This document shows positions 56,786-64,000 of a stretch of 64,000 bases of DNA, one piece after another. The translations under genes were made by a program, and so were the position numbers. The notes below the pieces were generated by a model. The model saw only the letters and a program-made list of their open reading frames with translations, was not told the origin of the DNA and ran no database searches. The DNA comes from Aspidiotus rigidus. Its lineage: Eukaryota > Arthropoda > Insecta > Hemiptera > Diaspididae. Within the stretch, counting starts at the first letter, position 1; every line of letters begins with the position of its first letter. Location: assembly GCA_035079385.1 (NCBI GenBank), contig JAVHKY010000059.1:1724001-1788000 (forward strand). The letters run 5' to 3'.

Positions 56786-57104
56786 TGCGTCATCTGAACG
56801 GTGACGATATTACCGTACTCAACAGGTATTTTCCCGACGAAGGTTTAGTTGAATTGGTTTACGAGTTTGAGTCACCTCGCGAGGGCTCGCTCGTTCAATC
56901 GTGATCTCCTTGGTATTCTGTTTTATGAGTCGTATCTGGGTCAGTGGCGTAAGATCTCGCATCTTCTCCTTTATATCTGCGGTCTTTGTAATTAGTAATT
57001 ATCGTTTACTCTACTCTTTGAGTATTCTGTCATCATGAGACATTATCAACGTCTTCCTCAATTTCGATTGCTAAGTGAGCCAATGATAACTCGTATCTGT
57101 TCTC
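56248..57104 (+). repeat. PLE2 right inverted arm
   Basis: Inverted counterpart of 53851-54748. It includes the coding C-terminus and about 320 bp of non-coding end. About 40 bp, including the hammerhead-like motif, are deleted relative to the left arm. Confidence 0.85.
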
Positions 57105-57390
57105 CAAGCTATGTATGGTAGGAGGGCCTCGAGCTATATATGATAAAAGGGGGACTTGAAATTTTGACCCTCGAACAATATATTTATAGGAGGGGGACTT
57201 GAAGAAATTTCGACTCTCGAGCTAGGGACTCAGAAAAATTTCTACTGTTGAGCTATATAATGACAGGGGGGACTTGGAAAAACGACGGCTTCCGTGAAAT
57301 TGCAGCGCGTTTGAGTTGTCACATCATCATTTTCGGGACTTGGAAAAACTTCAGACTTCAAACTTTATATGATAAAAGGAGGACTTGACA
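57095..57390. repeat. 45-bp minisatellite, about five degenerate units
   Basis: Units with GAGCTATATATGATA and GGGACTTG follow PLE2 directly. AACGACGGCTTCC near 57278 also occurs next to the TIR elements at 51360 (inverted) and 61490. Confidence 0.65.
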
Positions 57391-58750
57391 AAATTTTAGG
57401 AACAGTGGGTTGCATCTAGTTTTTCGTGATTACAGACTTTTCATTTTGTATTTTTTCCCCTCATTCGTGACAAAATTAGTCCACGATGTTTGAATTTCTG
57501 ATACAAATGGCACTAAATCTCCGTCAGCGTGGACAACAATTCCTTCGGGATGGCGGAAATTTTTGCCCATGAATTTGGTGCGCGCAAAACGTCTTCAAAT
57601 GCTTTTAGTACGACCCTCACTACAGATTTTGCTGCCACGACGAATTTACAGCGCAATTCAAAAGAAAAAAATATTATGATATGATTAGAATATTACGTTT
57701 TTCTTCGAAGTACTTAGTCTAGGATAGGTTCCAGTCTCTTTTTCAGTTATTGTTTCAAATGTATTAACAACCCAACCGCAACAAAATACTCGAATTTTGT
57801 GGAAGACTGTGTAAGCCGTGGTGTCTCCCGGGTAATGCTAATTGACTCACATTAAGAATAATTTTCGAGTCAGCCAAATTTTTGTAAAGCAAACTTTCTG
57901 AAGCAAATTTTCCTGTGACGGAAATTCTATCTTGAATCCGACAATAAGATTTTCAAACCACCATCAATTTTTCTTTGTCCCTTTTCCTTCACTCATATAT
58001 ACGGCCTTACGTTTATAGAAGTGGAATTACTCGAGATGACTGATGAAAATCTCAGAAGAAATGATATTGTTCGAGTTGAAAGTTTGTGGATTTGTCCGAA
58101 TAAGAATAGCCTCAAGACCTGTTCGTACACGGTTCTTGGACGATGTCAAAAGTTTGGTGCTGCTAACCGAAAATTGTAAATTCAATGTCATACCTACTAA
58201 TGAAAATAATTATAATTATTAGAATCAAGATTTCTTGGTCAAATTCTGAAAAGGCAAGAAACGAATACCAACAGGGTCGTTTTTATCAAATTTTAGTTGT
58301 ACTAGGCCTATTCATGTATTCTTAATCGAAATGCATAATTTTTAACAAAACATAATGCCAAAGGTTGATACCTTTTTCATTAAGATCGAATAAAATCAGA
58401 AATCTCCCCTCCCTCCATAAGTGCCGTAAAATCTGGCTAATCATTTTTATTTTCGTTATTACATTGCCTTATGTAAGCATTTAAGAGCGCTCCAAATGCT
58501 CCACCCTCTTTTTTATCACGGCGCGTTCCCGCCCCGCGCTCCTAGTGGTATCCTGGTAAAAGTCCTTTCCTCGTTTACTTCGGTGATTACAGATTTTCGA
58601 TCAGTCATTCCTGTTTTCATCGTCTTCGAGTATTCGTACCTTATTTTGTGAACCGAGTTTAAGCTGTTTTACTTGCGACTTATTATTATTATTATATGAT
58701 TATATTTCGTGAGCCGAGTAGTAAACTACTTCGAGTTTAGCCTGTTTTAC
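57391..58750. other. gene-free stretch
   Basis: No gene recognised. A direct repeat, CGAGTTTAAGCTGTTTTACT near 58654 and CGAGTTTAGCCTGTTTTACT near 58732, each followed by TTATTATTA, precedes the possible exon at 58801. Confidence 0.4.
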
Positions 58751-58800
58751 TTGTGACTTATTATTATATTCGAAAATTATTCGTATTATCGCATTTCGAC

Positions 58801-58906
58801 ATGGCTGATCAATATTTCGACAAATCTGATGATTTCAGTAATTTCGAATTCGAAAGATTCCCAGGACCTGTTACCTACGAAGATGTGTCTGACGTTTCGG
58901 AGAGTA
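58801..58906 (+). CDS. possible first exon, unknown protein
   Basis: ATG at 58801 opens MADQYFDKSDDFSNFEFERF followed by an acidic stretch to DVSDVSE, then a donor-like AGAGTAAGT at about 58903. The short, acidic N-terminus with a following donor looks like the first exon of a gene or of a DNA transposon. I could not connect it to a later exon; a stretch at 59692-59792 (FWRNNLKLAEKYRG, preceded by TTGGTTTCAG) is a candidate. Low confidence. Confidence 0.25.
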
Positions 58907-59060
58907 AGTACGAATTCTTGTTTTTTTGTCCTCGAAATTTTGAGCTACGATTTTTAGAAAGTGAAACAAAATTTGAATTTAGTTCGAAAAATTTCATCTC
59001 ATTTAAGAGTTTTCGAAGGATACGTGCGAATATCTGCAGTTTTGCTTTTGAAATTCTATA

Positions 59061-60334
59061 AATGGCTAGGGCTAGTTATTCTTTTTACCGTAATTTTTTC
59101 GATATTTTTAATTACGGTGAAATAACAATAAAAAATTAGGACGACGAGCACATTTATGTACCGTAATCCATAGGACCGTGCAAAAGATTGAATTTCTTAC
59201 TTTATTTTGAACAATCACAACTTATTTTGAGTAGCTCATGTTATCGATACAAATTTATTCTAGAATATCTCTTTCGAGTGCTGTCGCAAAAATCACTCGG
59301 CATTTTTTTTAGTACTCATCAGTCGGGTCAAATTAGATGTAAAACTGGAAACAAATTTTTTCTCAAATTCGTTGAATATGGTTTTCTTATGAATTGCCCT
59401 GAAAATTTTCACTTCTTACAGTGCAGTCGGGTATTCTTCCTCAGGGAGCCCGACGAAGATCAAACTTTGTTAACTTCAAAGTGAAGCGTGTTCGGTAATT
59501 AATCGTTAATCTAAAAACACTCAGGAACGCGGAAAAAGTCCGTCTTCTTAATTTTTCCGCATAAACCACGACGAAAATTTCTCACTGCATAGTTGTCTAC
59601 GTAAAATTTCGGTGAAAAAAAAAAATCTTGGTTCACGTGACTTTTTTCATTAAGCCCGTCGAACTTTCAGAGGAATGATTTTAGAGGAATTCAACGCGAA
59701 CGACCCTTTTTCTTGGTTTCAGTTACTTAGTCGTGTGGGTTGGGTCCCTAACATTGCTTTTTGGAGGAATAATCTAAAGTTGGCTGAAAAATATAGAGGT
59801 AAAAGAGGTGTTACCACTGCTCTCCTCTTAATTCTGGCCTTGCCGATGTTCGATGGAAGATGAAACTCACTGAAGGTATGAACTTTTTCCAGCAGAAATT
59901 TAGGTGTGAAATAAAACGATGATGAAGGAAATACGATTCTTTAGGAAATGGAGCAAAAGTAGAGCTATCCAAAATTCCGTTCCCCCAAGTCTTAGGACAA
60001 ACCATCACGTACGAGTAAATGAAGAAAGTGCTTGATGTAAACTTTTATGAAAACCATTTTTTGGATTATTACAAACAATGGGAAACCCAATATTATTTTT
60101 TTCTATACATGTTGAAATAGCGTTTCGATTGCATCTATAGATGGATTAGCTCGTGAAAGAAAGATACGCTCACCTACATACCCCTCGTCACCTTACAAAT
60201 TTGCGCCTAAAAAATTGAAATAAAAATGAATCAGCCAATGGGATTCGAGTATTCGTTGATTGAATTTTGTTTTAACATCATTTTTATAGAACAGAATATC
60301 TTACTATACATGCGGGTATCGTGAACGTTCAGGG
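59061..60334. other. stretch without a supported gene
   Basis: Contains the candidate exon mentioned under 58801 (acceptor TTGGTTTCAG near 59730; possible donor after AAATATAGAG near 59800). Otherwise AT-rich sequence with unassigned frames. Confidence 0.35.
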
Positions 60335-60420
60335 CAAATTTCTCTACTGGTGTCGCCTTCAGGTTCTTTACAATGACCTCATCAGATTGTATTCTGTCCC
60401 TCAGATTTATATGTTATTTA
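60335..60420 (+). repeat. SINE-like 3' repeat, copy A
   Basis: Shares TCTTTACAATGACCTCATCA and GATTGTATTCTGTCCCTCAG with copies at 63192-63285 (inverted) and 63621-63710. Each copy is followed by TTTATxTGTTATTTA and a TTTA/TTAA microsatellite, as if the simple repeat were the 3' tail of a retroposon. Confidence 0.65.
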
Positions 60421-60441
60421 TTAATTAATTAATTAATTTTT

Positions 60442-60509
60442 TTAAAAGAAACAACGAGGCTTTTCCCGCACTGTTTTTAGTGCGGGAAAAGCCTCGTTGT
60501 TTCTTTTAA
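60442..60509. other. perfect 30-bp hairpin with 8-nt loop
   Basis: 60442-60471 (ending GGCTTTTCCCGCAC) is the exact reverse complement of 60480-60509, with TGTTTTTA between. It is GC-rich in its inner half, in sharp contrast to the surrounding microsatellite. No coding function; no second copy in the window. Confidence 0.85.
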
Positions 60510-60539
60510 TTATTTATGCTTGCACGCGAAAAATTCGTC

Positions 60540-60627
60540 CACCTTCATTAATCTTTTTATTTATTATTAATTTATTTATTAAATAAAATAAATTAAATAA
60601 ATTAAATAAATAAATAAATTAAAGAAA

Positions 60628-60678
<51 letters not shown>

Positions 60679-60890
60679 ATGAATAAATGAATAAATAAAT
60701 GAATAAATGAATAAATGAATAAATGAATAAATGAATAAATGAATAAATTAATAAATTAATAAATAAATTAATTGATTTATTAATTAAGTAAATTAAATAA
60801 ATAATTAATTAATAAAAAAATTAAAAAATGAATTGATTAATGAATAAATAAATTAATTAATTATTTAATAAATTAATAAAATTAATAATT
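60540..60890. repeat. AAAT/AATTA microsatellite tract
   Basis: Long run of (AAAT)n with ATGA variants (60605-60745) grading to AATT-rich sequence. Similar tracts at 61430-61480, 63132-63200 and 63690-63880. Confidence 0.9.
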
Positions 60891-61428
60891 AGAGCTAGGA
60901 TTCCTCGGTTTTTTTTGTCGAATGAGTTTGCTAACGGGCAGATCACTAGAAATGAAATAGGAGTACGTTTCATAGTGGTAGGGACCCATCAAAAAAATTT
61001 TATTTAACCGAAAAAAACCGAAAACCTTTTGAAGTACCGAAAACAGGCATAAAACGAAAATGACCGAAATGGTGAAATTTATCAAAACAGTAGAAAAAAA
61101 CAGTACATAGCGAACAATTTTGAGAAATGAAAGTACAGAAACGATGCAAAAGATGAAAAAAACTGTGTTACTCATCTACTCCAGTCGACGTAGGACGTTC
61201 GTTCTCCGATTGTAAATATATTCTTATGGACAGAAGACACTCTTTCACACAAAATAACCTCGAAAAGCACATTGTCGTGCTCTTCAATAAGCAGTTTTTG
61301 TAAAAATGTCAAAATTTCAGAAAAATTTGTATCATTTTTAATTTTTTTTCTGTTTTACCGAATAAAACCGAAAATGAGATTTCTTAAACCGATTTTCAAT
61401 GTTTTTACAACCGAAAAATCCGAGCTCT
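60891..61428. mobile_element. 538-bp TIR element inside the microsatellite
   Basis: Begins AGAGCTAGGATTCCTCGGTT and ends with the imperfect inverse of that (AACCGAAAAATCCGAGCTCT). ATTAATAATT flanks both sides (60881-60890 and 61429-61438), which may be a target duplication but lies in low-complexity sequence. The interior is rich in CCGAAAA; the open frame 60882-61175 (-) is an artefact of this composition. Confidence 0.6.
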
Positions 61429-61659
61429 ATTAATAATTAATTAATTAATTAATTAATTAATAATAAATAAATAAATAAAAAACGACGGCTTCCTTAACGA
61501 AGTTAAACGAGGAACGCAGGGAACCTGTTTTATGAGTCAAATAGGATTTGGTATTGAAAATTCAAGGAAGCCTAGACCTAGATAAAGCTAGTATAAAGAA
61601 GGCCTAGACGTAAAATAAGCCTAGTATAATGTAGTCTAAAAGTCCAAGTTTTCTCAAAT

Positions 61660-61915
61660 CTCGAGCTATTTATGATAGGAGGGAGACTTGGGAAAATTTG
61701 TCCCCTATCATATATAGCTCGAGAATCAAAAGTTTTCCATATAGCTCGAGAATCAAAAGTTTTCCAAGTCCCTCTTCTATCATATACTTCAGATTCAAAA
61801 TTTTTTCCAAGTCCCTCTCCTATCATATATGGCGCGAGAGTCGAATTTTTTCCAAGTCCCCCCTCCTATCATCTATAGCTCGAGAGTCGAAATTTTTCCA
61901 AGTCCCTCTCCTAGA
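61660..61915. repeat. 45-bp minisatellite, about six units, inverted orientation
   Basis: Units contain AGCTCGAGAATCAAAAGTTT, CCAAGTCCCTCTCCTATCAT and related variants, some truncated. Confidence 0.8.
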
Positions 61916-62060
61916 GAGCGGATCGGGCCTGACAAGTGCACGAACGAAAAACGCGAACGAACCCCCACTGGTGAGTTTATTTTATGTAACCGAGATGGGG
62001 CGACCGCGTCGGTTTACTGCCATACTGCGAGTAAGAGTGATGCCGCGGGACTTCCAAATA
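61913..62060 (+). repeat. GC-richer module, left copy, with conserved short frame
   Basis: Inverted and about 97% identical by eye to 62876-63024. One frame is open in both copies and reads ERTPTGEFILCNRDGATASV and YCHTASKSDAAGLPN, with a few differences upstream (KCTNEKR or KCTNVKC). I do not recognise it; it may be a captured exon fragment or chance. Confidence 0.6.
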
Positions 62061-62870
62061 TTTTCGTACTTCTTGGACTTGTAAAATTTTTCATTTTCAA
62101 TTCTCGGACTTTGAAATAATTTTCATACTTGTTGGACTTAGAATTATTTTTCAATTCTTCGACTTGGAAATATTTTCAACTGTTGGACTTGTAAAAGAAT
62201 TATTTTTCAATTCTCGGACTTAGAAATATTTTCAACTGTTGGACTTGTAAAATCTTTCATTTTCAATTCCCGGACTTTGAAATAATTTTCATACTTGTTG
62301 GACTTGGAATTATTTTTCAATTCTTGGACTTAGAAATATTTTCAACTGTTGGACTTGTAAAAGAATTATTTTTCAATTCTTGGACTTGGAAATATTTTCA
62401 ACTGTTGGACTTGTAAAATCTTTCATTTTCAATTCTCGAACTTTGAAATCTTTTCAACTGTTGGACTTGTAAAATAATTATTTTTCAATTCTTGGACTTG
62501 GAAATATTTTCAATTCTTGGACTCAGAAATATTTTCAACTGTGGGACTTTTAAAATTTTTCATTTTCAATTCTCGAACTTTGAAATCTTTTCAACTGTTG
62601 GACTTGTAAAAGAATTATTTTTCAATTCTAGGACTTGAAAATATTTTCGTACTACTTGGACTTGTAAAATTTTTCATTTTCAATTCTCGGACTTTAAAAT
62701 AGTTTTCGTACTTGTTGGACTAAGAATTATTTTTCAATTCTTGGACTTTATAATATTTTCAACTGTGGGAGACCATCAAAAATGAAAAATTTTACATCAA
62801 GTCCAAGAAGTATGAAAATATTTCAAAGTCCAACAGTTGAAAATAACTCTTTTACAAGTCCAAGAAGTAC
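62060..62870. repeat. GGACTTG-rich tandem repeats
   Basis: Subrepeats of about 28-56 bp (TTGGACTTGTAAAA, AATTATTTTTCAATTCT, GAAATATTTTCAACTG) are arranged in a higher-order period of about 167 bp (for example 62104 and 62271). Orientation flips near 62770. The theme resembles the core of the foldback at 46010-47030. Confidence 0.7.
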
Positions 62871-62875
62871 GAAAA

Positions 62876-63024
62876 TATTTGGAAGTCCCGCGGCATCACT
62901 CTTACTCGCAGTATGGCAGTAAACCGACGCGGTCGCCCCATCTCGGTTACATAAAATAAACTCGCCAGTGGGGGTTCGTTCGCATTTTACGTTCGTGCAC
63001 TTGTCAGGCCTGATCCGCTCTCCT
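62876..63024 (-). repeat. GC-richer module, right copy (inverted)
   Basis: Inverted partner of 61913-62060, with the same short frame on the minus strand. Confidence 0.6.
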
Positions 63025-63191
63025 CTCCTATCATATATTCTCGAGAGTCGAAATTTTTCCAAGTTTTTCGCTGGACGGCGCACGGCGCACGCCAGATTTC
63101 TCAAATAGCCCCCCATAAAACAGGTTCCCTGTTAATAAATGAATAAATAAATAAATAAATAAATAAATAGATAAATAGATAAATAAATAGA

Positions 63192-63285
63192 TAAATAACA
63201 AATAAATCTGAGGGACAGAATACAATCTGATGAGGTCATTGTAAAGAACCTGAGGGCCTCACCAGTGCAGTGATAAATTTGCCGG
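63192..63285 (-). repeat. SINE-like 3' repeat, copy B (inverted)
   Basis: Reverse-oriented match to 60335-60420 with its AAAT tail at 63132-63190. Confidence 0.65.
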
Positions 63286-63289
63286 CTCA

Positions 63290-63620
63290 GGTCGCAATTT
63301 TTGCAACGTTGGGTAAACGCTCATTTTACCCACATTTGTAGTAATATAGTATTTCCCATAAATTATTGTGGATAAAATTTTTTCGTCATCACTGTTCACT
63401 GTCCCGGTCTTTGGATCTTGTCAACGTTGTCGTCTCCTTTTCTGCGGTAAGACTAGTGGGGCTGTCTGCAGTGTAGATGAAGCCGAGTTTCCAAAAGATT
63501 CGCTCATCTTGGTCTCCCCCTCAATCGTTTATTTGTCGGCGTATATTTCATAACTGACTTTTGTGACTTGTCCTTTTCCATCCTTTCAACGGGTGCTCAC
63601 CAGTTCCTCCAACCGTTCTT
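63290..63620. other. gene-free stretch
   Basis: The short frame 63368-63553 (+) has no family features. This may be the 5' body of the repeat that ends at 63710. Confidence 0.35.
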
Positions 63621-63701
63621 TACCTTCTTTATCACTGGTATCGCCCTCAGGTCCTTTACAATGACCTCATCAGATTGTATTCTGTCCCTCAGATTTATTT
63701 G

Positions 63702-63710
<9 letters not shown>
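63621..63710 (+). repeat. SINE-like 3' repeat, copy C
   Basis: Shares TATCACTGGTATCGCCCTCA and GATTGTATTCTGTCCCTCAG with copies A and B, followed by a TTTA tract to about 63860. Confidence 0.65.
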
Positions 63711-63740
<30 letters not shown>

Positions 63741-63859
63741 TTTTTTATTTTTTTATTTATCATTTATTAATTAATTCATTTATTTAATTATTTAATAATT
63801 TAATAATTTAATAATTAATTAATTTATTTATTTATTTATTTAATTTATTTAATTTATTT

Positions 63860-64000
63860 TATTTAGTTTAATTTACGAGCTACTAGCAGCCTGCCTTCAG
63901 GGCTATGAGCTCGGCGAGATTGCATGATTATATGCATGAAGGAAGTTGGCTTGTAAAAAGTTGAATATGTTGGGGATGGGGGGGAAGTCATCTAAAAGTG
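63860..64000. other. window end, nothing recognised
   Basis: Sequence after the microsatellite: unique-looking, contains GCTACTAGCAGCCTGCCTTC and a G-rich run near 63970. Too short to classify. Confidence 0.3.

Larger units (their letters stand above)
53851..57104 (+). mobile_element. Penelope-like retroelement PLE2
   Basis: A plus-strand RT/GIY-YIG coding region flanked by diverged inverted repeats, 53851-54748 (minus orientation) and 56248-57104 (plus). Compared with PLE1 it is longer at the N-terminus but more damaged (two frameshifts) and its arms differ by indels and substitutions, so it is older. It ends in the 45-bp minisatellite at 57105; no target duplication was found. Confidence 0.88.
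61517..63131. mobile_element. 1.6-kb TIR element with inverted inner modules
   Basis: Ends CAGGGAACCTGTTTTATG and its exact inverse. From left: unique subterminal part, about six 45-bp minisatellite units (61660-61915), a roughly 175-bp GC-richer module (61913-62090), repeats (62090-62760), then the same module inverted (62845-63022) and one minisatellite unit. The right terminus abuts TTAATAAATG. The left flank AACGACGGCTTCC through GAGGAACG also flanks the derivative at 50962-51344, so the mobile unit may extend beyond the TIR on that side. No transposase. Confidence 0.75.

Noticed and set aside
60882..61175. Possible small membrane protein (-)
   Set aside because: The hydrophobic frame derives from GAAAA/CCGAAAA-rich composition of a TIR element and crosses its boundary.

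Overview
This window looks like nuclear DNA of an invertebrate animal, most probably an insect. The evidence is spliced genes with GT-AG introns, AT-rich sequence, an HspBP1-type chaperone cofactor gene, animal-type initiator-Met and Ser tRNA primer sites in LTR retrotransposons, and Penelope elements with GIY-YIG domains. Nothing fixes the species; a sap-feeding hemipteran is only a guess. No rRNA, tRNA, CRISPR array or prokaryotic operon was seen.

Only two host genes can be modelled with confidence. One is a six-exon gene (18601-22957, +) for a 275-residue secreted protein of unknown function, with four internal exons of 32 to 66 nt. A diverged duplicate of part of its last exon lies downstream (about 24011-24355) and ends exactly where a MITE begins. 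The other is a four-exon HspBP1/Fes1-type Hsp70 nucleotide exchange factor (27122-28433, -) of 362 codons. Everything else recognisable is mobile DNA or its debris.

Layout. 1-9 kb: no genes; clusters of palindromic motifs and a foldback MITE. 10.1-18.2 kb: a decayed I/R1-group non-LTR retrotransposon (minus strand) split in ORF1 by a Penelope-like element (PLE1) with 660-bp inverted terminal repeats, a 13-bp target duplication and a 34-bp terminal extension. 18.6-24.5 kb: the secreted-protein locus with MITEs in its introns. 27-28.4 kb: the HspBP1 gene. 30.4-33.4 kb: a copia 5' remnant, a foldback MITE and a tandem repeat carrying another MITE. 34.35-43.98 kb: a gypsy element (minus strand) broken by three insertions: a young copia element with identical LTRs (35751-40632, itself carrying a GC-rich hAT-like MITE), a 241-bp MITE in integrase and a 431-bp foldback in gag. 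44-51.9 kb: tandem repeats, a 1.6-kb foldback, a non-LTR 3' fragment, a PLE terminal remnant with a hammerhead-like core, and Helitron-like and MULE-like relics. 53.85-57.1 kb: a second Penelope-like element (PLE2). 60.3-64 kb: microsatellite-tailed repeats, a 538-bp TIR element and a 1.6-kb TIR element whose deletion derivative lies at 50.96-51.34 kb.

The nested insertions give a relative chronology: gypsy is older than copia, which is older than the hAT-like MITE; the non-LTR element is older than PLE1. Most recognised families have two or more copies here, so several claims can be tested within the window by comparing copies or by finding empty sites.
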